From contig JACPYT010000005.1 of the NCBI GenBank assembly GCA_016195805.1, positions 1-64,000 on the forward strand: a DNA stretch of 64,000 bases. The letters are read 5' to 3'. The stretch comes from Hydrogenophilales bacterium (GTDB taxonomy: Bacteria > Pseudomonadota > Gammaproteobacteria > Burkholderiales > Thiobacillaceae). The number at the start of each line of letters is the position of its first letter. The stretch's first letter is position 1. The notes beneath the pieces were generated by a model. That model made no database searches. It had not been told where the DNA came from and was given only the letters and a program-made list of their open reading frames with translations. The translations under genes and the position numbers were made by a program. Positions 11,109 through 21,234 of the stretch are shown piece by piece.

Positions 11109-11350
11109 GATCGAGACCCTGAGGGACTACGGCGGGTCGTCAGCAAACTGGGCGCACTGCGGTCAGACCCGCAGTGCCCCGTGAATGAAATTCAAATTAA
11201 AAGTGGAGCGGACTGCGACAAGGGGATAGCGTCCCCCGCCACAGTCGTTTGGCGAAGCAGGTTGCGGAAGTCATGCCGTGTTGCGTGTTCATGAGTGAGA
11301 GACTATCCGGACTGGATACGCCCGGTCAACCAAGGTACGCCGGGAAGGCG

Positions 11351-11389
11351 CACGGACATGCCCGCCGGGGCCTGTCCGTGTGGTTTTTT
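11351..11389. terminator. Hairpin immediately downstream of leuA
   Basis: An 8-bp stem, CACGGACA (11351-11358) and TGTCCGTG (11373-11380), followed on the plus strand by T6 at 11384-11389. On the minus strand, the direction of leuA, it sits right after the stop but lacks a U-tract, so it would act there as a 3'-end hairpin rather than a full intrinsic terminator. Confidence 0.5.
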
Positions 11390-12939
11390 CACACCTGCGG
11401 GTGCGCGCGCTCGCGCTTGCTGTGCAGCTTGTTGAGCGCATGCAGGTAGGCCTTGGCCGAAGCCACCACGATGTCGGTGTCGGCGCCCTGCCCGTTCACC
11501 ACGCGCCCGTCCTGCGCCAGCCGCACGGTCACCTCGCCCTGCGCATCGGTGCCGCTGGTGATGTTGTTGACCGAATAGAGCAGCAGGTCCGCCCCGCTGT
11601 TGACCACCGATTCGAGCGCCTTGAAGGTGGCGTCGACCGGGCCCGAGCCGAGGCCGTCGGCCTGCTTTTCGGCACCGTCGTCGGTGAACACGAGTCGCGC
11701 GTGCGGCGTTTCGCCGGTCTCGGAGCAGACTTTCATCGACACCAGCTTGAAGCGCTCGTGCTCGGTCGCGTAGCCCTCGTCGGACACCAGCGCCTGCAGG
11801 TCCTCGTCGAAGATTTCGCGCTTCTTGTCGGCGAGATCCTTGAAGCGGGCGAACGCGGTGTTGAGCGCCTCCTCGGTCTCCAGCACGATGCCGAGCTCGG
11901 CAAGCTTGCTCTTGAACGCGGCGCGGCCGGAGAGCTTGCCCAGGGTCAGGCGATTGGCGTTCCAGCCCACGTCTTCCGCCCGCATGATTTCGTAGGTTTC
12001 GCGGTGCTTCAGCACGCCGTCCTGGTGGATGCCGGATTCATGGGCGAAGGCGTTGGCGCCGACGATCGCCTTGTTCGGCTGCACCGGGTAGCCGGTGATG
12101 GTCGAGACCAGCTTGGATGCCGGCACGATCTGCGTCGCGTCGATGCGCGTGTCGCAGTGGAACACGTCCTTGCGGGTGCGTACCGCCATCACGATTTCTT
12201 CCAGCGAGGCGTTGCCGGCGCGCTCGCCGAGTCCGTTGATGGTGCACTCGACCTGGCGTGCGCCGTTCATCACTGCGGCGAGCGAGTTGGCGACCGCCAT
12301 GCCGAGGTCGTTGTGGCAGTGGGTCGACCAGATGACCTTGTCCGAGCCGGGCACGCGCTCGATCAGCTGCTTCATGCGCTCGCCCCACAAGGCCGGAATG
12401 CTGTAGCCGACGGTGTCGGGCACGTTGATGGTCCTGGCGCCGGCCTTGATCACCTCGTCGAAGATGCGGACGAGGAAATCCATGTCGGAGCGCACCGCGT
12501 CCTCGGCCGAAAACTCGACGTCGTCGGTGTATTCGAGCGCGAGTTTCACGGCCTTCACCGCGGCCTCGACCACCTGGTCCGGCTGCATGCGCAGCTTCTT
12601 TTCCATGTGGATCGGACTGGTGGCGATGAAGGTGTGGATGCGCCCCCCTGCCCGATTACCTCGGCTGGCCGGCTTGATCGCGCCGCCGGCGGCGTGGATG
12701 TCGCGTTCGTTGGCGCGCGCCAGCGAACACACGGTCGAGTTCTGGATCGTTTCGGCGATGGTGCGGATCGCCTCGGCATCGCCCGGGCTGGCGGCGGCGA
12801 ATCCCGCCTCGATCACGTCGACGCCGAGCTTTTCAAGCTGGCGCGCGATGCGGACTTTCTCGTCCCGGGTCATCGACGCGCCGGGGCTTTGCTCGCCGTC
12901 GCGCAAGGTGGTGTCGAAAATAAACAAACGGTCGTTCAT
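11389..12939 (-). CDS. leuA: 2-isopropylmalate synthase
   Basis: Condenses acetyl-CoA with 2-ketoisovalerate, the first committed step of leucine synthesis. The 516-residue protein has the HMGL-like barrel with [12 protein letters not shown] near the N-terminus and the metal site in STHCHNDLG, then a C-terminal LeuA regulatory domain (about 390-510) for leucine feedback. Just before the conserved [10 protein letters not shown] there seems to be a short extra stretch (G-N-R-A-G) compared with relatives as I remember them. ATG 12939 has GGAG 6 nt upstream; an in-frame ATG at 12951 has none. Upstream is a Leu-rich leader-peptide candidate. Confidence 0.95.
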   Translation of the reverse strand: MNDRLFIFDTTLRDGEQSPGASMTRDEKVRIARQLEKLGVDVIEAGFAAASPGDAEAIRTIAETIQNSTVCSLARANERDIHAAGGAIKPASRGNRAGGRIHTFIATSPIHMEKKLRMQPDQVVEAAVKAVKLALEYTDDVEFSAEDAVRSDMDFLVRIFDEVIKAGARTINVPDTVGYSIPALWGERMKQLIERVPGSDKVIWSTHCHNDLGMAVANSLAAVMNGARQVECTINGLGERAGNASLEEIVMAVRTRKDVFHCDTRIDATQIVPASKLVSTITGYPVQPNKAIVGANAFAHESGIHQDGVLKHRETYEIMRAEDVGWNANRLTLGKLSGRAAFKSKLAELGIVLETEEALNTAFARFKDLADKKREIFDEDLQALVSDEGYATEHERFKLVSMKVCSETGETPHARLVFTDDGAEKQADGLGSGPVDATFKALESVVNSGADLLLYSVNNITSGTDAQGEVTVRLAQDGRVVNGQGADTDIVVASAKAYLHALNKLHSKRERAHPQV

Positions 12940-12992
12940 GGCAGGCTCCATGGAGGGTCGGGGCCGATTTCGTGGTCGTCTCGGGCCGACGC

Positions 12993-12998
12993 ATTATA
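12993..12998 (-). promoter_or_regulatory. TATAAT -10 hexamer upstream of leuA
   Basis: Perfect TATAAT on the minus strand, 54 bp before the leuA ATG. No convincing -35 is found 16-18 bp upstream. If used, it would bypass the leader peptide and offer an alternative to attenuation. Confidence 0.3.
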
Positions 12999-13050
12999 AA
13001 TGGGTTGCCGCGAGAAGCTGGCGGCGCGGGGTACTGCGGGGGGAGGGCGT

Positions 13051-13140
13051 TCAGTATGTGCGCGCGACGCGCAGCAGCAGGCTGCCGAACAGGACGCTCG
13101 ACAGGCAGAGGAGATAGGACGGGTGCGACTGATTGGACAT
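13051..13140 (-). CDS. Candidate leucine leader peptide upstream of leuA
   Basis: A 29-codon ORF between pssA and leuA. Seven of its residues are leucine, including CTC-CTC near codons 10-11 and a CTG-CTG-CTG run at codons 21-23. Leu-codon-rich leader peptides control leu operons by transcription attenuation in several proteobacteria. It ends 111 bp before the leuA ATG, enough for alternative hairpins. The ribosome site is poor (only GGA close to the ATG), and I cannot demonstrate a clean terminator/antiterminator pair by eye, so this is an inference. Confidence 0.35.
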   Translation of the reverse strand: MSNQSHPSYLLCLSSVLFGSLLLRVARTY

Positions 13141-13154
13141 GGTCCAGATTCTAT

Positions 13155-13946
13155 CTATTTCTCGCCGCCCGGCAAAGGCGCCGCCGCCTGCATCGGTTTT
13201 TTGTGGCGGATTCGCCGCAACAGGGCATCGACATACCCGGACAGGCCATACAGCAGGAACACGCCGAACAGCACTTCGGGCGGGCTGGTCGACACCAGGA
13301 TGAAGGCCAGGACCACCAGCAGGATGACGAAGAACGGCACGCTCTTCCTGAGGTTGATTTCCTTGCCGCTGTAGTAGCGGAAGTTGCTGACCATGGTGAG
13401 GCCGCCGAACAGGGCGATGACCGTGGCCAGCCAGCGCACCGCGTGGCCCGTGATGCCGTACGCGACCATCACCCAGACGAAGCCGGCGACCAGGGCTGCC
13501 GCCGAGGGACTCGGCATCCCCTGGAAAAAACGCTTGTCGGTCACGACATCCAGCTGGGTATTGAAGCGCGCCAGCCGCAGCGCTGCGCCGGCGCAATAGA
13601 CGAAGGCAGCGATCCAGCCGAGCTTGCCCATGCCTTGCAGGGCGAACTCGTAGATCACCAGCGCGGGGGCCACGCCGAACGACACCATGTCGGCCAGGCT
13701 GTCGTACTCGGCCCCGAAAGCACTCTGGGTATGCGTCATGCGGGCAACGCGGCCGTCGAGGCCGTCGAGCACCATGGCGATGAAGATGGCCACCGCCGAG
13801 AGCTCGAAGCGGCCGTTCATCGCCTGCACGATCGCGAAGAATCCGGCGAACAGCGCGCCGGTGGTGAACAAGTTGGGCAGCAGATAGATGCCGCGATCAC
13901 GCATCCGGCGCTTGGGTTCGGTCTTGCGGTGATGGAAGTCGAGCAT
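13155..13946 (-). CDS. pssA: CDP-diacylglycerol-serine O-phosphatidyltransferase
   Basis: Makes phosphatidylserine from CDP-diacylglycerol and serine in the inner membrane. The 263-residue protein has the CDP-alcohol phosphatidyltransferase motif (DGLDGRVAR, then GAEYDSLADMVSFG) near residues 60-90 and about seven membrane helices. This is the membrane-embedded type II enzyme, unlike the soluble E. coli one. It begins 12 bp after psd, its partner in the next step, on the same strand. Confidence 0.93.
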   Translation of the reverse strand: MLDFHHRKTEPKRRMRDRGIYLLPNLFTTGALFAGFFAIVQAMNGRFELSAVAIFIAMVLDGLDGRVARMTHTQSAFGAEYDSLADMVSFGVAPALVIYEFALQGMGKLGWIAAFVYCAGAALRLARFNTQLDVVTDKRFFQGMPSPSAAALVAGFVWVMVAYGITGHAVRWLATVIALFGGLTMVSNFRYYSGKEINLRKSVPFFVILLVVLAFILVSTSPPEVLFGVFLLYGLSGYVDALLRRIRHKKPMQAAAPLPGGEK

Positions 13947-13958
13947 ACGACGCAGCGT

Positions 13959-14585
13959 TTACCAGCGAGCCAGTATGGTACGCCCGCCGCTGACTTTTTG
14001 CCCGATCGAGACTTCGGCGCGCGCAGTCGTCGGCAGATAGACGTCGACCCGCGAGCCGAAGCGGATGAAACCGTAACGCTGGCCGCGCGCCAGCGTGTCG
14101 CCGGTCCGCACGTAGCACAGAATGCGCCGCGCGATCAGCCCGGCGATCTGCACGCTCGTCACGTCGCCGCGCGCGGTCTGGATCCAGATCGCATTGCGCT
14201 CGTTGTCGGTGGACGCCTTGTCGAGGTCGGCGTTGACGAAGCTGCCCGGGCTGTACCAGCGGCCCTTGACCTCGCCGTCGACCGGGCTCTTGTTCGAATG
14301 CACGTTGAACACGTTCATGAACACGCTGATCTTCAGCGCCTCGCGTTCCAGGTATTCGTCGCGCACCTTCTCCACCGAGACGATGCGGCCGTCGGCCGGC
14401 GAGATCACCGCGTCGGCGTCGGCCGGCGGCACCCGCGCCGGGTCGCGAAAGAACTGCAGCGCGAACACCGCCCAGATCCAGAACGGGATCGACCACCAGC
14501 CGATCAGCCAGGTCGCGATGAGGGCGGCCGCAAACGCAGCCAGGAGGACCAGCCAGCCTTCGCGGGCGATGAGGGGATGTGTCAT
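13959..14585 (-). CDS. psd: Phosphatidylserine decarboxylase proenzyme (short form)
   Basis: Converts phosphatidylserine to phosphatidylethanolamine. At 208 residues it belongs to the short, archaeal-type Psd class with two N-terminal membrane segments (about 14-45). The self-cleavage site is the Gly-Ser in FGSRVDVYL; the serine becomes the pyruvoyl cofactor. ATG 14585 fits homologues ([10 protein letters not shown] start); the longer frame to 14648 runs through the ilvC terminator and is rejected. The ribosome site is weak. Directly followed by pssA. Confidence 0.92.
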   Translation of the reverse strand: MTHPLIAREGWLVLLAAFAAALIATWLIGWWSIPFWIWAVFALQFFRDPARVPPADADAVISPADGRIVSVEKVRDEYLEREALKISVFMNVFNVHSNKSPVDGEVKGRWYSPGSFVNADLDKASTDNERNAIWIQTARGDVTSVQIAGLIARRILCYVRTGDTLARGQRYGFIRFGSRVDVYLPTTARAEVSIGQKVSGGRTILARW

Positions 14586-14604
14586 AAATTCGGTCAGGGA
14601 CAAG

Positions 14605-14652
14605 GAGAAAGGGGTGAGGCGCGCGGGCCAGCAGCCCTCACGCCTCACCCCT
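14605..14652 (-). terminator. Rho-independent terminator of ilvC
   Basis: On the minus strand, AGGGGTGAGGCG (14652-14641) pairs perfectly with CGCCTCACCCCT (14621-14610), followed by TTTCTCCTT. It starts 15 nt after the ilvC stop and separates the ilv genes from psd-pssA. Confidence 0.8.
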
Positions 14653-14667
14653 GGCCTTACACGCGCA

Positions 14668-16230
<1,563 letters not shown>

Positions 16231-16231
<1 letters not shown>

Positions 16232-17943
16232 CACAGCTCCTCCGCCAGGATCATTTCCGACAGTCCCTTGCCGCCTTCCACCATGGGGAAGACGTTCTCG
16301 GTCTGGTCGGTCTGGAAGTCCATGAACACCATTCTTTCCTTGAGGGCGGGCGAGAAGGCTTCCTTCAGCGCGGCCTCGACGTCCTCCGGCTTGTCGATGC
16401 GCATGCCGACATGGCCGTAGGCTTCGGCCAGCTTGACGAAGTCGGGCAGCGACTCCATGTAGGACTCGGCGTAGCGGCTGCCGTAGAAGAACTCCTGCCA
16501 CTGCCGCACCATGCCCATGTAGCGGTTGTTGAGCGTGACGACCTTGACCGGGATGCGGTACTGCTTGCAGGTCGAGAGTTCCTGGATGTTCATCTGGATG
16601 CTCGATTCGCCGGTGATGCAGGCCACCTGCGCGTCGGGATGCGCGAGCTGCACGCCCATCGCGTACGGCAGGCCGACGCCCATGGTGCCCAGCCCCCCGG
16701 AGTTGATCCAGCGGCGCGGCTTGTCGAACTTGTAATACTGCGCGGCCCACATCTGGTGCTGGCCCACGTCGGAGGTCACGAAGGCATCGCCCTTGGTCAC
16801 TTCCCACAGCTTCTCCACCACGTACTGCGGCTTGATGATGGGGCTGTTGCGGTTGTATTTGAGGCAGTTCTTCGAACGCCACAACTCGATCTGCGTCCAC
16901 CAGGCATTCAGCGCGGCCGCGTCGGGTTTTTCCTTGGCCTGCTTCAGCAAGGCCAGCATGTCGGTCAGCACGTTCTTGACATCGCCGACGATCGGCACAT
17001 CAACCTTGACGCGTTTGGAAATCGACGAGGGGTCGACATCGATATGGATGATGCTGCGCTGCTCGCGTGCGAAGTGCGCCGGGTTGCCGATCACACGATC
17101 GTCGAAGCGTGCGCCGACCGCCAGCAGGACGTCGCAATGCTGCATCGCCATATTGGCTTCGTAGGTGCCGTGCATGCCGAGCATGCCGAGGTTCTGCCTG
17201 TCGGTGGCGGGATGCCCGCCCAGGCCCATCAGGGTGTTCGTGACGGGAAAACCCAGCAGGCCCGCCAGTTGGGTCAACTGCGCCGAGGCATCGCCCAGCA
17301 CCACGCCGCCACCGGTGTAGATCATCGGACGCCGTGCTTCCAGCAGCATCTGCACAGCGCGCTTCAGCTGGCCGCTGTGTCCCTTGACCACCGGGTTGTA
17401 CGAGCGCATCTCGATCGTGGCCGGATATTCGAATTCCGTGACGTGCGCGGTCACGTCCTTGGGCACGTCGACCACGACCGGACCGGGACGGCCGGTGGCG
17501 GCGATGATGAAGGCCTTCTTCATCGTCGCCGCCAGATCCTTCACGTCCTTGACGAGGAAGTTGTGCTTGACGCAGGGACGCGTGATGCCAACGGTGTCGA
17601 CTTCCTGGAACGCGTCCAGGCCGATCGCCGGGGTCGGCACCTGGCCGGTGACGACGACGATGGGAATGGAATCCATGTAGGCGGTGGCAATGCCGGTCAC
17701 CGCATTGGTCACGCCCGGGCCCGACGTCACCAGCGCCACGCCGACACGGCCGGTAGAACGCGCATAGGCATCGGCGGCATGTACCGCGGCCTGCTCGTGG
17801 CGCACCAGCACATGCTTGAACTTGTTCTGCTTGAAGATTTCGTCGTAGATGTTGAGTACGGCCCCGCCGGGATAGCCGAACACGAACTCGACCCCCTCTT
17901 CGGCCAGACAACGTACGACGATCTCGGCGCCCGTGGCTTCCAT
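16231..17943 (-). CDS. ilvB: Acetolactate synthase large catalytic subunit
   Basis: ThDP-, FAD- and Mg-dependent condensation of pyruvate (or with 2-ketobutyrate), first shared step of Ile/Val synthesis. The 570-residue protein shows the PYR domain (EEGVEFVFGYPGGAVL with the catalytic Glu in VRHEQAAVH), the FAD-binding central domain and the C-terminal ThDP domain (ITGESSIQMNIQEL). ATG 17943 (ATGAEIVVRCL) fits family starts, though no Shine-Dalgarno is visible; the frame could extend to a TTG at 18009. Often called ilvI in betaproteobacteria. Confidence 0.95.
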
Positions 17944-18290
17944 AAACTGGCAAAAAATCAATTCGTTGGTGAACCTGTGAGGGTAATCGTTTTGCCATGT
18001 TTCGGTCAAGAAATCCTGCCATCAGGTAGTGTATCAGTTTGAAATCAGTTCGAAAAACTTTGGCCGTGTAATCAAGGAGAGGCGCGTAGTTGTCGAAATG
18101 GCATTTTCATGATGTTGTTTTATAAACAAAAATAAATCGCCATCAGAAATATTTGCGGCTGGCGCTATTGTTCTTTGATTGTTTTTCGTATGAAAATCGC
18201 TATCTATAAATTGACTTATCAAGTATTTGATAGGTTGAGCCGTTAATCATGGTGCGTTTTTCTACGCGCTTTTTATTCTAGGAGATCATC
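17944..18290. other. AT-rich gap upstream of ilvB; operator-like palindrome
   Basis: No convincing gene. A sharp fall in GC begins near 18030, marking the edge of an accessory island. At 18217-18232, TATCAA and TTGATA form a palindrome with a 4-bp spacer about 60 bp before the small-gene pair; a TTGACT hexamer overlaps it at 18211-18216. A 62-codon minus-strand ORF at 18034-18222 lacks a ribosome site and is not called. Confidence 0.4.
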
Positions 18291-18548
18291 TTGGATACGA
18301 CGGTTACCAGACAATCAGATCATCCATCTCGGAAAGAAAGAATAGTGTCTTGTCGCACAGAAAAGAATCTAGGCCACTTCTACTCATCTGCTAAATCTGC
18401 ATTGGCAGGTGCTTTAGGTGGCTTGGCCGTTTTCAATACGGCAAAGATGTTTCTCGGATTCGAACATTTCCCAGGGGCAAACTTAATTGCTGTTCTGGTT
18501 GGTGCTTGCGTTTTTATTTATATATCAAAGCATTTTCATATTGAATGA
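18291..18548 (+). CDS. Small membrane protein of unknown function
   Basis: 85 residues, start TTG with AGGAG 6 nt upstream. Hydrophobic segments at about residues 35-52 and 61-80. No family recognised. Overlaps the next gene by ATGA, so the two are probably made together. AT-rich, unlike the ilv genes, and oriented away from them. Confidence 0.6.
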   Translation: MDTTVTRQSDHPSRKERIVSCRTEKNLGHFYSSAKSALAGALGGLAVFNTAKMFLGFEHFPGANLIAVLVGACVFIYISKHFHIE

Positions 18549-18865
18549 TTCCGCCCATGCCGCCTGCATGGGCGAATGCTGTAATTACTTGGCTGTATCC
18601 TGCCGCACTTCTATTGGCAATAATTTTCCCCTTTCTTCGCGCGCTATTACGGCGCGTCTGTTGTGTTCAGCCGTACTTCACAAAGAAAAATGTAATGCAT
18701 GATGTGAGTGGTGGATTTGTTATACCGCACTTCGTTGCCATTGCTGTAAGTCCGATGTATCCGCCTTTGCTTTCTCATATCGAGGGACACGCATACGCTT
18801 TGGCCGGTCTAATGGGTGCCTTCTATGTGATTGCCGATTTGGCAGATCACGCAGCTAAAGATTAA
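18545..18865 (+). CDS. Small membrane protein of unknown function
   Basis: 106 residues with hydrophobic stretches at about 12-35, 58-75 and 83-100. The ATG at 18545 lies in the stop of the preceding gene. The 3' end overlaps the 3' end of the convergent transposase gene by 11 bp, so the transposase and this pair may have arrived as one unit. No function can be assigned. Confidence 0.6.
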   Translation: MIPPMPPAWANAVITWLYPAALLLAIIFPFLRALLRRVCCVQPYFTKKNVMHDVSGGFVIPHFVAIAVSPMYPPLLSHIEGHAYALAGLMGAFYVIADLADHAAKD

Positions 18866-19733
18866 TAGGTGTTTTTTTGTAAGGGCCGCGTTTCTTCGGC
18901 GGTTCTTCCTTCACCAAACCTGCAATTTCCTCCAGCGTCCAAACGTGGTCAGAAATTCCGGCTTCCATCGCCGGGGTGACGCGCAATGTTTTGTGAATGC
19001 GCCCGAAGTTGTAGAACATGAAGTGCAGCGCCACGGCGTATTCAAGGTTCTCAATTTTCTTGCTGAATCCATTGGTCAGGCGAGTAAATCGGCGCATGCT
19101 CATGCGCATGGTCAAATTCTGGCGCTCAACGTGGCTCGTTGAAACTTTTGCCATGTCCGGATTGCCGCTGATGATGGTCTTGTCCGCACCAGTAAACCGG
19201 GCGGGGCTATAACGACGCTGCTCGGCAGTAGGCGCTGGGCCGTAGATTTTCACCAACTGCGCGAAGTCAATCTCGCCACCGAAAGCACCCTCAACAGCGC
19301 TCAGATAAGGCTTGTGGCCGTCCGTGGTGAGTTGCACGCGATTAGCGAGCCGGTCTGCCAGGTCGCCGATAAATGCTTCGGCGTATTCATAATCACGGCG
19401 GCCTACCAAGAAAGAAACGATCAGCTTGCTATCAGGGTCGAGAGCCGTCCAGGTGTAAACGTCGCCATAGCCGAGTTCCCCTTTGTTCTCTTCGGGAACG
19501 TTCTTTTCCTTCATGCCACAGAAGGCCCAAATCTCATCGCACTGGATGCGCTTGCAAGGCAGGTTGCGCATTGCCTTGTCCTGATACTCGGAACAGGCCT
19601 GACCAACATCAACAAGCAATTTAGTAACGGTGTTGATCGAACAGCCCACCAGCCGGGTAATAGAGCGCATTGAGTTGCCCTCAACCAAGAGGCCCAAGAT
19701 TTGTGCTCGTTTCTCAATCGGCAGGTGGTTCAT
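18855..19733 (-). CDS. IS1-like DDE transposase
   Basis: A 292-residue single-ORF transposase. An N-terminal helix-turn-helix (about 18-40, SMRSITRLVGCSINTVTKLL) precedes an IS1-type DDE domain with candidate acids in CDEIWAFCG, LTTDGHKPYL and HVERQNLTMR. GAGGGG lies about 6 nt before ATG 19733. The frame is intact. I could not find paired terminal repeats or a target duplication; a palindrome AATTCATAATGAATT sits about 20-35 bp upstream. Function as an active element is uncertain. Confidence 0.8.
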   Translation of the reverse strand: MNHLPIEKRAQILGLLVEGNSMRSITRLVGCSINTVTKLLVDVGQACSEYQDKAMRNLPCKRIQCDEIWAFCGMKEKNVPEENKGELGYGDVYTWTALDPDSKLIVSFLVGRRDYEYAEAFIGDLADRLANRVQLTTDGHKPYLSAVEGAFGGEIDFAQLVKIYGPAPTAEQRRYSPARFTGADKTIISGNPDMAKVSTSHVERQNLTMRMSMRRFTRLTNGFSKKIENLEYAVALHFMFYNFGRIHKTLRVTPAMEAGISDHVWTLEEIAGLVKEEPPKKRGPYKKTPINL

Positions 19734-19833
19734 GGCTACCCCTCAAGCATTTAATTCATAATGAATTATATGCAAGAGTAAATATAAGTCAACCAATAAA
19801 ACTATAAATTAGCCGAATTATTTTGCATTTTTG

Positions 19834-19862
19834 TTGACAGTCATAATTTTCGTGGCTAGAGT
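19834..19862 (+). promoter_or_regulatory. Sigma70-type promoter for the gene at 19898
   Basis: TTGACA (19834-19839), 17-bp spacer, TAGAGT (19857-19862). The -35 is perfect and the -10 matches four of six bases. It lies 36 bp before the ATG at 19898. Confidence 0.6.
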
Positions 19863-19897
19863 TTCCATATAGAACTTTTTACAGTCAGGACGCGACC

Positions 19898-20689
19898 ATG
19901 GAAAGTCAGGAAAAGGCTACAGTAAATGAAATCCCTAAAGCCAAGGGGGTCGGGGCTACCGCTGAAAGATCGACCATTGAATTCCCTTATTCCGACTTGG
20001 ATAGCGCGATTGAAATCGTGCGTGGCGTCCATGAAGTGGGCGGAACTGCGTGTGAGTACGATCAACTGGCAGCACACATGGGGCTTGAGGCAAAAGGCGG
20101 AGGATTCCGAATCAGAGTAACCAGCGCCAAAATCTATGGGTTGCTTAATTATGAACGTGGTGGCCGCACGTCTTTGACTGACCTTGGAATTAAGATAATT
20201 GACCCTCAGTCAGACAAGCCGGCCCGTGCTGAAGCTTTCTTGAAGGTACCGCTGTTTGCAAAAGTATTTGAGGAATTCAAGGGAAGACAATTACCACCAC
20301 AAGCAGGCCTTGAGCGGGCAATGATTACTTATGGGGTTGGTGCAAAGGTCGCAAAGAACGCTCGCCAAGTACTTATGCGTAGCGCCAAACAAGCCGGGTA
20401 TTTCGATTTAAGCCAAGACCGCCTTACAGCTCCACCAATTAGAGAAACTGAAAGGGAAGAAAAAAAACAAAAGCCGCCTGGTGAGACTGATAAGAAAACA
20501 GGGGGAGACGATGGCGGAAGTCGATTGCATCCAGCGTTTCAACTCTTGCTACAAACGCTTCCTGATCCTGGTACGGAATGGGATGCAAAACAGCGCATGA
20601 ATTGGCTTGTAATGGCTAACAGTGCTTTCAATATGATTTACAAGTCAGAACAGGATGCAAAGGAAATTGAAATTAACTTGAAGCCATAA
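19898..20689 (+). CDS. DUF5343-like protein of unknown function
   Basis: 263 residues. The middle (about 25-185) reads like a DUF5343-type winged-helix protein: a first helix-rich block, then AKIYGLLNYE, LTDLGIKII, and LFAKVFEEFKGRQLPP. A low-complexity charged linker (about 190-212, EREEKKQKPPGETDKK) leads to a short C-terminal helical region. ATG 19898 follows a good promoter; there is no strong ribosome site (AGGA some 15 nt upstream). AT-rich and monocistronic-looking, followed by a perfect 13-bp hairpin. Proteins of this type are found in mobile regions but have no established role. Confidence 0.6.
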   Translation: MESQEKATVNEIPKAKGVGATAERSTIEFPYSDLDSAIEIVRGVHEVGGTACEYDQLAAHMGLEAKGGGFRIRVTSAKIYGLLNYERGGRTSLTDLGIKIIDPQSDKPARAEAFLKVPLFAKVFEEFKGRQLPPQAGLERAMITYGVGAKVAKNARQVLMRSAKQAGYFDLSQDRLTAPPIRETEREEKKQKPPGETDKKTGGDDGGSRLHPAFQLLLQTLPDPGTEWDAKQRMNWLVMANSAFNMIYKSEQDAKEIEINLKP

Positions 20690-20694
20690 AAACA

Positions 20695-20726
20695 GAAGCC
20701 CATAGCGTTGGCGCGCTATGGGCTTC
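20695..20726. terminator. Perfect 13-bp hairpin after the gene at 19898
   Basis: GAAGCCCATAGCG (20695-20707) pairs exactly with CGCTATGGGCTTC (20714-20726) across a 6-nt loop, 5 nt after the stop codon. No T-tract follows, so termination may be incomplete and let transcripts run into the structured leader beyond. Confidence 0.55.
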
Positions 20727-20850
20727 GATGACATGGTGGTGAGGGCACCCCTCTGTCACCTACAACTCGTCTTGACTAGACACTTGAATACTAATCCATT
20801 CAAGGGTTGTAGGCAACTATTGCCCTCCTATTTTGAATAGGAGCCTTTCA
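20727..20850 (+). ncRNA. Candidate structured leader RNA that sequesters a ribosome site
   Basis: Complementary segments predict several stems: CCTACAAC (20759-20766) with GTTGTAGG (20806-20813), enclosing CTTGAAT (20783-20789) with ATTCAAG (20798-20804); GAGGGCA (20741-20747) with TGCCCTC (20821-20827), which competes with a local GAGGG/CCCTC hairpin; and CTCCTATT (20825-20832) with AATAGGAG (20836-20843), which buries the AGGAG Shine-Dalgarno of the ORF at 20851. A 35-codon ORF (20733-20840), without its own ribosome site, ends inside that last hairpin. The layout fits a cis-regulatory RNA or translational attenuator. I do not recognise the class. Confidence 0.45.
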
Positions 20851-20976
20851 ATGGTTAATTATTTCAAACCCAAGAGCGTTTTTGTGCGCGCGTATATTCG
20901 ACTGCGCTTTGGTCGAATTGAGAGCGTGTGCCAACATTGGCGCTCTTTTCCAGGACAATTAACGCTGTTTAGTTAA
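20851..20976 (+). CDS. 41-residue basic small protein behind the structured leader
   Basis: ATG 20851 lies 7 nt after AGGAG, ideal spacing. The product is rich in Arg, Phe and aromatic residues (VRAYIRLRFGRIESVC, then QHWRSFPGQL) and resembles, from memory, short VRAH/RAY-type peptides found in proteobacterial genomes without known function. The DNA also folds strongly: TTCGAC/GTCGAA around 20908-20928, and a GAGC-GCCAA/TTGGC-GCTC stem followed by TTTT around 20932-20950. Its 3' end overlaps the convergent gene at 20959 by 18 bp. It may be a small protein, part of the RNA, or both. Confidence 0.45.
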   Translation: MVNYFKPKSVFVRAYIRLRFGRIESVCQHWRSFPGQLTLFS

Positions 20977-21234
20977 CCCTGGTTTTGTCGCGCCGGCTTT
21001 TGTCGCTGGCGCGGCATTATCCCATCTTGCTTGAGCTGCCTTCTTCGCCAGTTCACTACGCTGCTCTTTAGTGAGCTGTTCCATTCTGGTTTTGCCGCCT
21101 TTTACGCCACCCTTTTGACTATCGGCCTTTTTACCGGTCAATATAGGGTTCGCTATTTCTTCTTCGCCAGTCGCTTGATCTACAAGTGACTTGGCTAACT
21201 GGTTAAGGTCTAATTTTTTTGAGCGTTTAGGCAT
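20959..21234 (-). CDS. Small lysine-rich KGG-motif protein
   Basis: 91 residues, strongly basic, with the motif GGVKGGKTRMEQLTKEQRSE then AKKAAQARW in the second half. This KGG plus A-x-x-A-A-x-A-R-W pattern occurs in small nucleic-acid-associated or stress-related proteins across bacteria, so RNA or DNA binding is plausible. Convergent and overlapping with the 41-residue ORF. The function is unknown. Confidence 0.65.
   Translation of the reverse strand: MPKRSKKLDLNQLAKSLVDQATGEEEIANPILTGKKADSQKGGVKGGKTRMEQLTKEQRSELAKKAAQARWDNAAPATKAGATKPGLTKQR

Noticed and set aside
11380-12999. 539-codon plus-strand ORF antisense to leuA
   Set aside because: Shadow of leuA; composition of the peptide is a mirror of leuA codons.
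18034-18222. 62-codon minus-strand ORF upstream of ilvB as possible ilv leader
   Set aside because: No ribosome site, few Ile/Val/Leu clusters, no downstream terminator seen.
20690-20980. Retron, T-box or tmRNA explanation for the structured leader
   Set aside because: No reverse transcriptase is near, no T-box or tmRNA signature bases are visible.
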